From contig JYIP02000005.1 of the NCBI GenBank assembly GCA_001051155.2, forward strand, positions 744,001 to 808,000: a DNA stretch of 64,000 bases, written 5' to 3'. The stretch comes from Chrysoporthe austroafricana. Taxonomy: Eukaryota; Ascomycota; Sordariomycetes; Diaporthales; Cryphonectriaceae. This document shows positions 20,978-32,679 of the stretch, piece after piece; position 1 is the first letter of the stretch; each line of letters opens with the position of its first letter. Made by a program: the position numbers and the translations under genes. A model generated the notes under the pieces. It was not told the DNA's origin. It did no database searches and worked only from the letters and a program-made list of their open reading frames with translations.

Positions 20978-21624
20978 AACTTAGGCACGTCAGAACACCT
21001 GTTGATCGAGGTAGAGCAACTGTAATAAATGGAGATACTAGACGTACGGAACATCCTGGCAAACAACATTCTACTCAAATCGTTCTGCTGCAATTCATGT
21101 TCTCCAATCGTGTAAGCTTCGGTCCCCTGTGCGGTTTCCTTGAGGTCCCCAGCGTCACGTCATCTGTTAGGACTACGAGAATTATTTCAACAGCGTAAGC
21201 TCTCTAGTCTTTGTCTGGATTCTGCCCGAGAGACGATGCGCGAGAACAGGGAAGAGTCGAGCACAGAAGAGTAAGGTTATTGTAGTGGTGGAGTGTATTG
21301 TTTCGTCCGTCCATCCTCGGTGCCGGACACGGCCAAGCAAACCAGCCAGGCGTGCAGCCGTTCTTTTGATGAGCATCCATGACATATATCGTACAATCTT
21401 TCGATTCATTATGTCTCTTGTCCCATATAAAGTTTTCCGTCCCGTTTGTCCTCCTGTTGTTCAACCCAGGCCATTGCAAAACGCCCCCCTCATTCTAGCC
21501 TAGCAGTCCGAATCCCACACGCATTGTCTGCGATATTGTAACGCCGGAACGCACTTTTCGAAAAAAAAAAATCAAGGCAGTATTATGCAATGGCATTACA
21601 AGTCCTCAGCAGGACTGCTTTCGC
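20978..21624. other. Convergent 3' spacer
   Basis: No gene is seen. It holds the 3' ends of the amidohydrolase (plus) and the SWR1 gene (minus). An A run near 21561-21570 lies just beyond the SWR1 stop codon. Confidence 0.5.
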
Positions 21625-24600
21625 CTACCGCTTTCTCGGGTCCCGTCCCTTCTTCTTCCCCTTCTTCTTGTCCTTCGGTAGGTCCAACGGTGTGCCCTCG
21701 AGCATCTTCGCCATCGTATCCAGCATGAATTCATCGATGTTGTGCACGCGCTCGCCCCAGGCATTGTACTCTAGTTCTGCCTCCTCAGTGGCAGGCGCGT
21801 CCACGGTCTCGGAAAACAGGCCGAGGCCACTCCGGCCAGGCACAGCAGAGCCCTCGCGAGGCGTACCCTGTCTCGTACTCGCTGCAGCGGAGCTAGGTTT
21901 AGCTTCGGAGAAATCTGCGTCGTCTTGCTGGATTTCTTTCTCCGCGGCTCGGGCAGCAGCGACATCTTCCGTGTCTTCGGCTTGCTCAAGCACCTTGGTC
22001 GCAGACCTTGCATCGCTCGTCTCGACGCCACCAAGGACAAGATCCATTGCAGCATTGGCAGCTTCGTCGTTCTCGCCCATCAAACGACCCGCGACATCCT
22101 GAACAGTGACCTGCCGGTTGTTATTGAAATAGTCGGTCGTGAACTCACCCTCCTGGATGACCACGTCGTCGAGCATCTGCTTCTGGCTGGCCTTGCGTAG
22201 GATGTTGGCCTCAATGGTGTGTTCGCTAACGAGACGGTAGATGTGCACGTCGCGTGTCTGCCCGATACGATGGCATCTATCTTGACACTGTTTGTCCATG
22301 GCGGGGTTCCAGTCTTGGTCGTAAAAGATGACCGTGTCCGCACCTGTGAGGTTGAGACCGAGACCGCCGGAGCGGGTAGAGAGAATGAAGCAAAGGATGC
22401 GGTTGTCGACATTGAAGCGGTCGGTGAGGATCTGTCGCTGCTCGACTTTGGTGGAACCATCGAGACGGAGGTACTTGTGCCCGTGGATGTTGAGGAATTG
22501 TTCAAGAATATCTAAGACCTTGGTCATCTGCGTAAAGATGAGGGCTCGGTGACCACCAGTCTGAAGCTTGCGAAGGAGCTTGTCAAGTGCCTGCAGCTTG
22601 CCACAATCGTATTGAAGGAGGCGCTTGTCAGGGAACTGGATGGACAGTCTCATGCGAGATTCATGCCAAGGGTCGACAGGGGGTTCGGGCGGTGTGAAAG
22701 GCAGCCGCCGGACAGGGGCAGAGAGCTTGAGGTCGGCGTCTGTAAAAGCTTCAACGCCCTTTACCCCAAGCAGTAGTGGATCCAGATCCCTCGTAACCAC
22801 TGCTGGTGTCACACAGGCAAACTTCGATATGACCCCTTCCATTAACGCGGCTCGCTGGTCCAGGGTCGGAATCATCGTTCGCAGCACGAAGGAGTCTTCT
22901 TCAAACCAGCTCATGACCTGCTTAGGAATCCGCGGTCGAGGCTTGTATGGTCGCTTATCGGCACCGATGGTCAGAAAGTCTCGCAATCTTTTGCCGTACA
23001 CCGGCCACTGCTCTCTACCGAGTGCGTTGAGATATCGGTAGTGCTGCAGCTCCTCGAAACGGTGCCATCGCGAACGAGTGTCAAGGAAGGCTAAGTTTGA
23101 TTTAACGGTGGTGGGATCGAGTGCCTGATAGGCCGATTGTGCTCTCGCTCGCTGAGCATCTCGCAGATTAAATAGAACGCCATGAGCGCTAAGCTGGTGT
23201 ATGCGTTCTGCATCCGCTCTCGATATATGCTCGTTCCAAGCAGGCATCAGGTTAAGAACGCTGAGATTCACCTTGGCAATCAAATCCTCGGAAAGCAACT
23301 TGCTCCTCACCAATCGCTCAGTGATATCGTACCCGGCGGTGACGGACTTGTCCATCCGAAATGAAGTCATGATCGGGCGGTCGACAAAAAGGTCGGGATG
23401 ATTGCAAACCTTCCGCAGCTGCATGAGACAGTTAATGATAGACAGATAATTGCCGGAAGACAGCGTCTCTCGCGTCTCGGAGCGGGCGAGGAATCCGTCA
23501 TAGAGCTCTCTTTGACGTTTGGAAAGGCGGCAGAATGTCACATGCTCAATCTTGGCGGGCATCTGCTTCTCAACATCCGCCTTCAATCTTCTTAGCAAGT
23601 AAGGGCGAAGGACCTTGTGAAGCTTCGAGATAATGGCGCGAGCTTCATCATCCATCTGCTCCCGGCCGTGCTCGAGAATCTGCGACTCAGGTCTGGCAAA
23701 CCAATCATGAAATTCCTTCAGATCGGCAAAACCACCAACGCCATTTTCCGATGGCATCAGGAAGAAAAGAAGCGACCACAGCTCAGTGAGATTATTCTGT
23801 AGGGGTGTTCCTGTTAGGAGAAGGCGCGAGTGGGTATTGAATCCAAGTAGCGTCTGCCATCTCTGCGATCTGAAATTTTTGATATTGTGCGCTTCGTCGA
23901 GGATCATGTAATGCCACCTCCGCCGCCTGAAGACTTGGTTGTCCTGCAAGACAATCTGATATGAGGTGATGCACACGTTCCAGACATCATTGTTGGTCCA
24001 GCCTTGCCGTTTTCTCTTGCGTTCTTCCTGTGTGCCGTAATAGGTGAGGATTTTGAAGCCGGGGCACCACTTCTTGAATTCCATCTCCCAGTTAAGCATA
24101 ACACTGGTTGGTACAATAACGAGATGGGGCCCCCACACTTCGTGGACGCATGCCAGATGGGCCAGTAGCGCGATCGTCTGGATAGTTTTGCCCAAACCCA
24201 TCTCGTCTGCGAGGATGCCATTTGTATTGTTCGCGTAGAGACCAGCAAGCCAGTCGAGGCCATAGTGCTGATACTCACGCAGCGTGCCACGCAGGAGGAA
24301 GGGTACCTCAGTACGGGGTGTTACCGGCTGTTCAGACACAGACCTACTGTGATCTTGAAGTGCGCTTGGAGCCTCGACGGATGTGGCCGTATCGACATCC
24401 GATGGCTTTGTATCGGTTGTACGGGGGGACTGGCTGCGCTCGGGACTGGCTGGATTGGTTGTCGCTTCAGCTTCAGGGCTTATTCGTCCAAGCTCCGAAG
24501 AGACTACCTTGGCGGTCATCTCCGTTGATGCAGACTCCCTGTTTTCAGGTTCTGTTCGGATGAACTCGGACAACTTCGATTCCCCATTGACATGGCTGCC

Positions 24601-26811
24601 TTGAGAAGAAGTGTGTGCTTCCACAATGTCGTCGATCCTCGGCGAGGCGGCACCGTGGACCCTGTTTTCGATCGGTATAGGCTCATCAGCGGCTGGTTGT
24701 CCTACTGCGTCCACGTCAACTTCCATCATCTCCTCATCGCCGTTCGGAGTGCTGTCTGCCGGATCCCCTGCCCTCTCTTCCTGTAGCCTCTCGAGCTCTT
24801 TCTTTCCGAAAAACAGACCAAGGAGACCGGACGGTTGGTCATCCTCTTCCTCAGTCTCCTCGTCTTCGCCAGAACCGCTGTCGCCACTTTCATCGTCTGT
24901 AGAGCCCAGATCGTCGTCCATGTCGACCGATTCGTCACTTGTATCATCGTCCAGTGCGCCATTCGCCTCGGCCATCGTTCTTTCGTTGGTGTCAACTGCC
25001 TCTTCATCCTCGAGGTTCGGCAAATCTGCATATTTCGCCCTGAGCTGCTCTTGTGTTAACCCCTCGTCTGATGCGACCGACTTACGGTCGTCATCCTCGT
25101 CAGAGGAAGACATGTTATCCTCATCATCGCCACTCTCCGATTCATCCCCTGAGCCGCGGTCCAGTTCAGAGTCATGACTCTGTTCCAAATCCGAATCAAG
25201 GTCGTCATCATCCTCATCCATGTGCTCATCGTCAGTGATGTCGGAGTCGAATTGTGCCTGCCGCGCCAGAAGCTGCTGCTCGGACCGAGACACTGCTTCC
25301 TGCAGGGCAGCCTTGACACGCCTCTGCTCCTCTGCCTCCCAATCCTCTAAACGTCGACGGTTGACTTCTGTTTTGACATTCTCCCATGTGCCGAACAAGG
25401 CCTTTACGACAACGCGGTACTTCGCGATCCATAGCTCTCGTGCCTCACGCTCAAGTTCTTCCGTGGTCTTGGGTTGTCGGGCTTTCCATACCGCCTGGCA
25501 GGCCTCGGCCAATTTCTTTGCTTTCTCCCTGTGGTCTTTTTGTTCTCGGACCATCCACTTTCGAAGGTTTTGTGCAGCCTTGACCACATAATCCATGTGC
25601 GCATATTGGCGAATCTCTTCAGCCCGCTCAGGTTGGTACACGGAGCAGTTGTCGCCGAGCAGACCATCCGGTCGTGCTTCGTCCTCGATGCGCAGGATGA
25701 TCCTGGCCTCAGCAAGGGCCGCCTCGTCGGTGAGAACAGATTCGTCTTCGGGTAGAAGCTGGCCGCCTTCTGTCACAGGTATAGTGTCGGCAATCTTGAA
25801 GTACTCCTCGAGACTTGAAGCTAGTTTTTTCTGCTGAACCCGCTGGGGGTGGAGGAGTGGCAGCTCGGTCAGGGGAGGTTGGTCTGATCGGCTGACTCGA
25901 AGCTTGAGCCGTGACGTATTTCTTGTCGCTTGAAGGGCATGTGAGTCGTCGTCCAGGCCCTCGCGCGCAGTTCGTGACGATCGTCGCGTCCTGGCAGACG
26001 ATCGGGTGGGTTGGGTCGTGGGCGATGACGGTCTGCGGTTCCTGCTGGGTGTGGACTTCGGATCGGACCCTGACGACTTTCGTGCCGGGTGTCTCTGAGG
26101 TGCAGCAGTCCTGGACGCGAGAGACTTGCTGACCGAGGCGACTCTCCTCGTGGCCTGGCTCGAGGACCTCTGACCGTTCCTCGACGCATATTTGTTCTTG
26201 GACTGGGGACTGGTCTGTGAGTACGACTTCCTTGTGATCCTCTTGTCACTGCTGAGCTGGTCCAAGGGCACGGTGTTCAGGCGGCCTGACTTCCGCTTGC
26301 CATCCTCTATGATGGTTGTAGGGCCATCAGCCTCGAACTTCTTCCACGGCGGCGACTCATAGATCTTGCGCGTCTTGGAACCGGGCGGCGGAGGCGTAGA
26401 TTCTCGGACTCGGCGTCGCTTCGCAGGCCGATCATCTTCCGGTGCCCCAGCCTCGTGCACATGACCGTTCGTGGAAATGCCCTGCTCCTTCTTGATGACG
26501 CCGTTGGTCTGGCCACTGCCCCTGAGCACTGACAGCACGTCATCACCAGAAGGCAAGTCGGGAGTTGCCGACAAGGCGGACAAGCCGGATACGTCGGACA
26601 AGGGAGAGCTTGCAGCCGAGTCCGCGTCGACGGCATCGCGTGACGGTTGGAGATCTTGTGTGATGAGTGGAGGAGGCTTGAGAGGAGAGCCAGATCTCCT
26701 CGAGCCGTTCTTTGTGTCATGGTCGATGGCGGTCCGGGTCCGCGTTGCGAGGTCGAGGTCGAGGTCGGGTGAGGTGGCGGCAGCAGACGCGGTTGACGCC
26801 GTCTCCGTCAT
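21625..26811 (-). CDS. swr1: SWR1-complex Snf2-family ATPase, 1728 aa, intronless
   Basis: One unbroken frame. It stays open to 26934, but the first in-frame ATG is at 26811, which I take as start. The N-terminal 500 residues are Ser/Arg/Lys-rich, then comes a helical HSA-like region rich in charged residues and a long Asp/Glu/Ser tract. The ATPase begins near 850 with LRGTLREYQHYGLDWLAGLY; Walker A DEMGLGKT is at 869-876 and DEAH at 972-975. A long insertion separates the lobes, as expected for Swr1/INO80-type ATPases. The C-lobe contains HRIGQT near residue 1514. The tail is basic. Swr1 exchanges H2A-H2B for H2A.Z-H2B dimers in nucleosomes. Length and order match fungal Swr1 rather than Ino80. 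Confidence 0.95.
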   Translation of the reverse strand: MTETASTASAAATSPDLDLDLATRTRTAIDHDTKNGSRRSGSPLKPPPLITQDLQPSRDAVDADSAASSPLSDVSGLSALSATPDLPSGDDVLSVLRGSGQTNGVIKKEQGISTNGHVHEAGAPEDDRPAKRRRVRESTPPPPGSKTRKIYESPPWKKFEADGPTTIIEDGKRKSGRLNTVPLDQLSSDKRITRKSYSQTSPQSKNKYASRNGQRSSSQATRRVASVSKSLASRTAAPQRHPARKSSGSDPKSTPSRNRRPSSPTTQPTRSSARTRRSSRTAREGLDDDSHALQATRNTSRLKLRVSRSDQPPLTELPLLHPQRVQQKKLASSLEEYFKIADTIPVTEGGQLLPEDESVLTDEAALAEARIILRIEDEARPDGLLGDNCSVYQPERAEEIRQYAHMDYVVKAAQNLRKWMVREQKDHREKAKKLAEACQAVWKARQPKTTEELEREARELWIAKYRVVVKALFGTWENVKTEVNRRRLEDWEAEEQRRVKAALQEAVSRSEQQLLARQAQFDSDITDDEHMDEDDDDLDSDLEQSHDSELDRGSGDESESGDDEDNMSSSDEDDDRKSVASDEGLTQEQLRAKYADLPNLEDEEAVDTNERTMAEANGALDDDTSDESVDMDDDLGSTDDESGDSGSGEDEETEEEDDQPSGLLGLFFGKKELERLQEERAGDPADSTPNGDEEMMEVDVDAVGQPAADEPIPIENRVHGAASPRIDDIVEAHTSSQGSHVNGESKLSEFIRTEPENRESASTEMTAKVVSSELGRISPEAEATTNPASPERSQSPRTTDTKPSDVDTATSVEAPSALQDHSRSVSEQPVTPRTEVPFLLRGTLREYQHYGLDWLAGLYANNTNGILADEMGLGKTIQTIALLAHLACVHEVWGPHLVIVPTSVMLNWEMEFKKWCPGFKILTYYGTQEERKRKRQGWTNNDVWNVCITSYQIVLQDNQVFRRRRWHYMILDEAHNIKNFRSQRWQTLLGFNTHSRLLLTGTPLQNNLTELWSLLFFLMPSENGVGGFADLKEFHDWFARPESQILEHGREQMDDEARAIISKLHKVLRPYLLRRLKADVEKQMPAKIEHVTFCRLSKRQRELYDGFLARSETRETLSSGNYLSIINCLMQLRKVCNHPDLFVDRPIMTSFRMDKSVTAGYDITERLVRSKLLSEDLIAKVNLSVLNLMPAWNEHISRADAERIHQLSAHGVLFNLRDAQRARAQSAYQALDPTTVKSNLAFLDTRSRWHRFEELQHYRYLNALGREQWPVYGKRLRDFLTIGADKRPYKPRPRIPKQVMSWFEEDSFVLRTMIPTLDQRAALMEGVISKFACVTPAVVTRDLDPLLLGVKGVEAFTDADLKLSAPVRRLPFTPPEPPVDPWHESRMRLSIQFPDKRLLQYDCGKLQALDKLLRKLQTGGHRALIFTQMTKVLDILEQFLNIHGHKYLRLDGSTKVEQRQILTDRFNVDNRILCFILSTRSGGLGLNLTGADTVIFYDQDWNPAMDKQCQDRCHRIGQTRDVHIYRLVSEHTIEANILRKASQKQMLDDVVIQEGEFTTDYFNNNRQVTVQDVAGRLMGENDEAANAAMDLVLGGVETSDARSATKVLEQAEDTEDVAAARAAEKEIQQDDADFSEAKPSSAAASTRQGTPREGSAVPGRSGLGLFSETVDAPATEEAELEYNAWGERVHNIDEFMLDTMAKMLEGTPLDLPKDKKKGKKKGRDPRKR

Positions 26812-27354
26812 AGCGACGCGGGGAGGAAGGGCGACGGGGAGGGACGAAAGGGTCGCGATCTCCACAGGTTCGGCATCTGATGGGCCCAAAACAACGTCTG
26901 CCGGTCCGGAGGGGTTTATTCTATCTTCACGCAAAGTTTGCGCATGTCTGGGGGCCTGTACGGGGCTGCAGGGCGAAAAACAGGCCGTCGAGCGTCGTTG
27001 TCAGCGAAAACTTTGAGATGGCAGAAACCCATGGACCAGCGACCGACAGGGCTGCAATAGCACCCCAACCTGCAGGCCGCGCCCTGCCCAATCGAGCTGC
27101 TCTGTTATTCGCCCGCACGGACCAGCTCCCGCCCGCGGCGCGTGCCTGAGGCAGCTAATTCTTGACCTCATCGTCGCCGTCCGTTAGAGCTTCGCTACTC
27201 GCGACGCCGATTGAATCCAGTCACCACCCATACACACGCGCGCGCCAATTGCCTCCGAACTCGACTGCATCTTGGCCCCTGCGACAGCCAAAAGTAGGCG
27301 ATCCGTCCCTTTCCCACCTCCGGTCCCCGGTCTAACGCCAGGACTCCCCGACAG
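26812..27354. promoter_or_regulatory. Divergent promoter of swr1 and the complex I subunit gene
   Basis: A 543-nt GC-rich spacer between two divergent housekeeping genes. No TATA box is obvious. The swr1 frame stays open for about 120 nt of this spacer, but without an ATG. Confidence 0.45.
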
Positions 27355-28048
27355 ATGCTCTCCCGTGGGGTTGCGCGGGCCTCGACCCTGCGATCAGCAA
27401 CAGCTGCTGTCGCAGCCAGACGACTCCCGATCACCCAATACCGGACCTTTCTCCCTCCCTACAATGACAAGGTCGACGAGAAATACCCCGACTACCCGAG
27501 CCTGACGGAGGCCGAGGACCCGAACATGGTACGTTCCAGGTTGCTGGAGGGTGGATTGCGTAGTGCGGGAATACGCAGTGCAACAGCGCTTTCAGGCTGA
27601 CACGAAGAACTCTCGCTCTAGAACGGTGGCTACGTCCAGCCCCCTCCGGTCAAGCGGCAGTTCAGGGATCCCCACGGCGACTGGTGGGACAAGCAGGAGA
27701 GGAGGAACTATGGAGAGCCATGCCACGAGGACTACGACACCCTGGGCATGTTCACACCCTACGAGTACACATGGGTCGCCCCCGGCAAGGGCCTGCTCCA
27801 GGTCGGCATCTTCATCGCGACGTTCCTCAGCGTCTGCTACGCGGTGAAGCTGACATATCCCGACCTGCCGTCGTTCCCAAGAGAGTTCGAGGGAGGTCTG
27901 GAGCGGGAGCTCGGCGGGGCAGGCGCGGTCAGGGTGAGTACAGACTGCGCTCTGTCTCCTAACTTCTGGACAGGTAGCTGACAAGTTATGACAGGCAAGG
28001 GCACCAGAGGATCCGGAGCCGTTCCAAGACGAGGTGGACGTGGACTGA
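27355..28048 (+). CDS. Complex I subunit, NDUFB8/ASHI-like, 179 aa, three exons
   Basis: Exons 27355-27528, 27622-27933 and 27995-28048, all phase 0. The N-terminus (MLSRGVARASTLRSATAAVAARR) is a typical mitochondrial presequence. Next come PPPVKRQFRDPHGDWWDKQERRNYGEPCHEDYDTLGMF, a hallmark of the NDUFB8 accessory subunit, one membrane helix (GLLQVGIFIATFLSVCYAVKL), and an acidic tail on the short third exon. It sits in the membrane arm of NADH:ubiquinone oxidoreductase and takes no direct part in catalysis. It is divergent from swr1, with no link beyond housekeeping. Confidence 0.9.
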
Positions 28049-28897
28049 GCTGGGCTTGTACCGTAGAAAAGATCGCCCGAACACAATGGAAAAGCTAGAC
28101 CAAGACGGCCCACGGGCGAACTCTGCTAATTTGTGATCTGCCAGTCGTCGTTGCAATATGGCTTCTGCCGTTATCCGCGAGGCTCGGCCCTTAACGCCTT
28201 CAGCCTATGAGAGTTGTTGCAGCAATTCAGCAATGAGAAGCACCCCCCGGGGTGGCAGTATCCCATTGAGATTCCAAAGGGACTACGATGCATCCATTTG
28301 AGTATCGTTCGAGCAAGAATGATGGGTCGTTGCCGACTACGAAGAAGGTCCACGCGGCCTGCGCTGGCAGGGGCTGTCTTCTGACAAGTACGCCGATGTT
28401 CGTGATGGGGTTCGAATGCACGCGTCCTTCCGAACTCATAAGCAAGCCTTTGGGGAGGGATCGAAGCTGCCCCGTGGTGGCGACCTGCCCTGGCTGCATC
28501 CTTCTGGAGAACCTGCTCTAACTGCCACATTCGCATGTCGGCCTGCCCAACTCGCCGTGTCCAAAGTTGCTTCCCTATATTGGCGAGGTATCATCTTCTA
28601 ACTAGGAAGGGACGAATGCGGGTAGTCTAGACGCTGTTTCAGCTGTACGAAATGCTTTCTCTCAGGGAAGGTACATCGTCAGGCCTCCCTGGTAATCGAG
28701 ACAACTTCTGAAAACACGGTATCTCAGATTGTTTTCTTCCAAACTTCTGCAACCCATTCCCGGCAAACTGACCTCGACCATCTTCCGCCACGAGAGGTCT
28801 GTTGCCAGGCGTCGCTCGTTGAACCCCTTGCTATCCACGACTGTCTTCATCCCCCCCCCCCCTCTTACACGCGTTCACACATCCCTCCTCCCTCACT
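28049..28897. other. Spacer without a gene
   Basis: No supported frame. A C homopolymer (about 28852-28862) and CT-rich sequence lie just before the next ATG and probably form its leader or core promoter. Confidence 0.45.
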
Positions 28898-30886
28898 ATG
28901 CGGTACGACGATTGGGATGTGCTCCTGTTCCCCTCTGGCCGCGATGCTCAGGTTCCGTTGAAGGAGTTCAAAGTCAACTGCCATGTCGTCCCGGATGTGG
29001 AGTTCTCCCAAAGCCGGGGCGCCTATGGTCTGCCTGCAATGACCTGCTTTGCACCCTCTCTCCAGCCCGGGTCCCACTTCCACATCTCGATCCACTGCTG
29101 GGGTACTCCTCAGATCAGCCAGTATGCTCTCAACTACAGCAAGCACCCCGAGCTGGTCCGGTTCGAAGCTCGTATCCTGATTGATGGCCGCATGGTGGCG
29201 TAAGCTCTGCCCAGAAAGCCTGCCCCGTCTGGGAGTCACTCGCTCGGCTGATCAACCAAATATGCAGTTCGGCCTCCTTCGAGCCTCTTGGATGGCCGCA
29301 CTTGATCACCACCACTTGTGGTATGTGCTTCCAGGACGGCAGCGACCTTGCTTACGGTCTGAGCTTTGCTGACTGTCTGGTTTCCGCAGAGATGTCCAAG
29401 CAGGGCGAACTTGAGCCGCTCAAGTTTCCGTCGTTCCGTCGTGAGCTTCTCTACCAGAACCACTGGAATCCGGCAGACGACATTGGGCGCATCAAGATCA
29501 TCATCAGCGAGGGCTTCCCCAGGGACTCGCCATCTAACCCCATAGAACGCGTCAAGAACGTCGTCGTCTTCTCCTTCCAGCATGCCCCCTTGGGTCCGTC
29601 CACCCTGCTGGTCCCTGCTAGCGTCCACAAAAGATTATACTGACTACTATCCAGACATCCTCGAGACCAATGGCATTGCTTGGCCCAATCCTCAGATGTG
29701 GCGCCGCCCGCAGAACAATCCGGCGCTCCCAGTGCCTACCTACTATCCCGACGATGGAGCCGACTCCCACCTGCACTCTCCACGACGTCGGCACTACATT
29801 GGTCGAGGCACGGGAAGCTCGGGCGCGCCGGTGACAGGTGTTGCTGGCTCTCTGACAGCACAGGCTGTCGCTTCTGTCAATCATGGTGCCCTTCCACAAG
29901 CCCTGCCGGCTTTTCGGAAGAGTTCCGGGTCCTCGACTGCTGGCTTCATGGAGCCTTTCAGCGAGGCTGCCTACCAGGAATGGGTCAACTCTCTGGGATT
30001 GCATCCCCAACAACACATTGTGGAACCAAAGACAATCTGGCCTAGCGCCACCACTCAGAACGGCACCAAGTACATAGTAAACGATCCGAGCATGCCGAAC
30101 CTCTCTGACTATCTGTCTTCCACCATGAGCCAGGGCATTGGGTCAGATCTCATGGCCCTGTCCGGCCCAGGCCTAGACGACGACAGTCATATGGAGTCTC
30201 TCAAGGTGCCCACTAATACACCAACCGCTTTCATGGGTATGAATCCTGCACTCTCAGGTCAGTCTTGCCCAATGGTCAGCTTAGTTCAACGTAGTGCTGA
30301 TAATTGCGTGTGCCCAGGCGAGCTCGATCACGACAATCCTAACACAGCCATATCTGGCGAGCTCGCCAGTTCCCTTACTCATTCTCTGCTGAACCAGCCA
30401 CATCCATTGAACGGTGTCATTCATCCTCACCAGGTTCCCCTACCAGCATCCGATGTCCGATCCCGCAAGGAGAACCGTCATCTGAACAATGCCAGCTCGG
30501 TGCACTCGCCCTCCTCCAACCCTTCCCCGTCGGTTGAGGCGCAGATTCGCAAATTCTCTCAAACGAGCAATGCCTTCGGTGTCATTGGCCATGACCGCGA
30601 CTCCTCTGGTTCAGGTCCGGCTTATAGCCGTCATACCTCTGCTGGAGAGTTCGGTGCCAACATCACGAACCAGGCCACACCAAATCAGACCTATGCCGGA
30701 GTCGCCGGATCTGCAAATGCACCCGGAAGCGGAAGTGAGAAAGGCACAAAGCGCGGTCGCAACTTCACACCAGCAAGCGCCAAAGCAATTGACGAGGAAG
30801 ACGAGCCTCGGCGGATCAGCCCAAGAATGCGCATCACCACTGCTGTTTCCAGGAGTGCCGAGGAGCAGACCCAGATTGGCGAGTAG
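28898..30886 (+). CDS. Conserved fungal protein of unknown function, about 576 aa, five exons
   Basis: Exons 28898-29199, 29268-29320, 29390-29593, 29655-30257 and 30318-30886; donors GTAAGC, GTATGT, GTCCGT, GTCAGT. The last intron is 60 nt and in frame, so it could be retained. The N-terminal 200 residues look like a compact beta-rich domain: it begins MRYDDWDVLLFP, then EFKVNCHVV, FEARILIDG and WNPADDIGRIKIIISEGFP. The remaining 370 residues are low-complexity, rich in Ser, Pro, His and Asn, with a basic KRGR patch near the end. This suggests a regulatory or nuclear scaffold. I have seen similar starts in ascomycete proteins annotated only as hypothetical. No signal peptide or helix is present. 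Confidence 0.75.
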
Positions 30887-32679
30887 AAATCGAGCAGACG
30901 GATCCCACTGCGCCATCTTTACACCGCCAACTTACATTACACATTGAATACCGTGCGAATAGGGGACTGGACAAGCAGTGGCCCATGGTTGATGTATATC
31001 ACCTTCTATCTGGGCCTTTGGGATAGTGCAGCGGCTAGCACGTCCAACCTACATTCATCTCGGCTATTCGCGATGGCATGGCGGATGGCCTGTTGTGTCT
31101 TACCGCATGTACAGCCTGGCCGTACTATTGCAAACCCTGGCTGACGCTGTATTTGTATCCCACTCCGAGAGCCACCCTAGCACATAATGAGAAAGCTACA
31201 TTCACAAAGATCTTGACAAGACGTTGTGGCCAGGCCCTTTCGTCGACACTGCTAGCACTGGCAAAGCTTCAATTCGGTCTATCATCGACGAAAATTGAAT
31301 GGGTCTAGGTCTTCAGGTCTACTTCCAACCTTTCCGTCTTTTGCTTGTAGCAAGTTCTCATGTGTCTGATCGTCGAATGCTCACAGGATACTATGTAACA
31401 GATCCCGAGTTCCCCCTATTCTTGCTACTGAAGTCTAAATAAGCCCCCCTGGTCAAGGCTGTTCTCGACTGAGCCCCGCGAAACATGAAGGATTTTATGT
31501 CGCAGCCGGCAGATGAAATCCTGCAGTTGGCAGCGCCCTGCCTCTACTAGACCTGAGTCGCGGACTCAGGCATCCATCCGTACAGCTTCGCCCAGTAGCC
31601 TCAACTGCCCAAGGGCCCAGGCCACCGTTGTCCTGAACCTGCACCGAGTAGTCAGGCCTTTGGAGAAGGAGTTGCTTCAAAGCTCGAGGCAGGATGCATT
31701 ACTCCTGACTCCAGCAGATTCCATCTGATGAACGGCTGTCCGGAGTTGCTAAATGCTCGCCGTTTCGCCCTCCACTGGATGTGGAAGCGCATTATGGCAG
31801 CAGGGGATGTTTTCAGCTGCAGAGGGGCTTTTGGGGGATCTGCGGCCCACCGTACCAACCCATGCCACGTGTGTCTGAACCATGAATCCTCCGGGTTTCA
31901 TTACCGCGATACTGCCCTTGTTTAAGTCAACCCTGGTGAGATAAGGAGACTAAACATGAAGACAGCTCTCCACACGTACCCTGAGCAGACCTTACAGAGC
32001 TGGTCGGTGAGCCTGAAAACAAATATATCGTGATAGTCTTAACAGTGATACCTACTCTCGCATATGATGCAATCGCAACACTTTCGAGGTTTACGCAATA
32101 AGGCTGAGGGTGGAGTCGCGATCTCGTCATTTACAAGATCAACAAATACGAGCGCTCTCCTGCAGGTCCATGAATGGCACGTTGTTTTGTTGGGACAGCA
32201 AGCCTCATTGATCCTACGCTTATCCCTTTCGATGATAAGCTTTACCTACGAGGCCCCGAATCGAGACTCCGAAGCGAGATGCAGGTAAGCCGCAATGCAG
32301 CACAGCTCAATTTCCCGGACGACGGCGGCTACTGATACTCGACGGAGGCGTTCCCCGGATTACTTACACGCGTGTGCTTGCGGAGTGAGAAGGGGTGCGT
32401 CCGTACATCAATTTGACACATTCTAGACTCCTAAGGGTGAGGGTCTCTTACCGCCGGTGCGCGAACCCCTCGTCTTGACGTCCAAGCTGTTCCGCGCGTA
32501 GGAGAGTGCCGTATACACAGATGATCTGCTCTAAGTGCCCTACACCCGCAACTCATTCGCGCTCAGCCGTTTTCCTCTCCCGCCGAGCTGAGCGGAGTTC
32601 TCGCCCATTTCTATTCTTCTGAATCCGATCTGGCAAGACAGCTGCGGATCGTGCATTTTCTGAGCCTCGAGAGAGATTC
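30887..32679. other. Long spacer without a convincing gene
   Basis: About 1.8 kb. Frames are short (under 80 codons) and have no motifs. No repeat or RNA gene was recognised. Confidence 0.45.

Noticed and set aside
26812..26934. Possible extra 41 residues at the N-terminus of SWR1
   Set aside because: The frame is open but begins with TTG and has no ATG; the first ATG is 26811.
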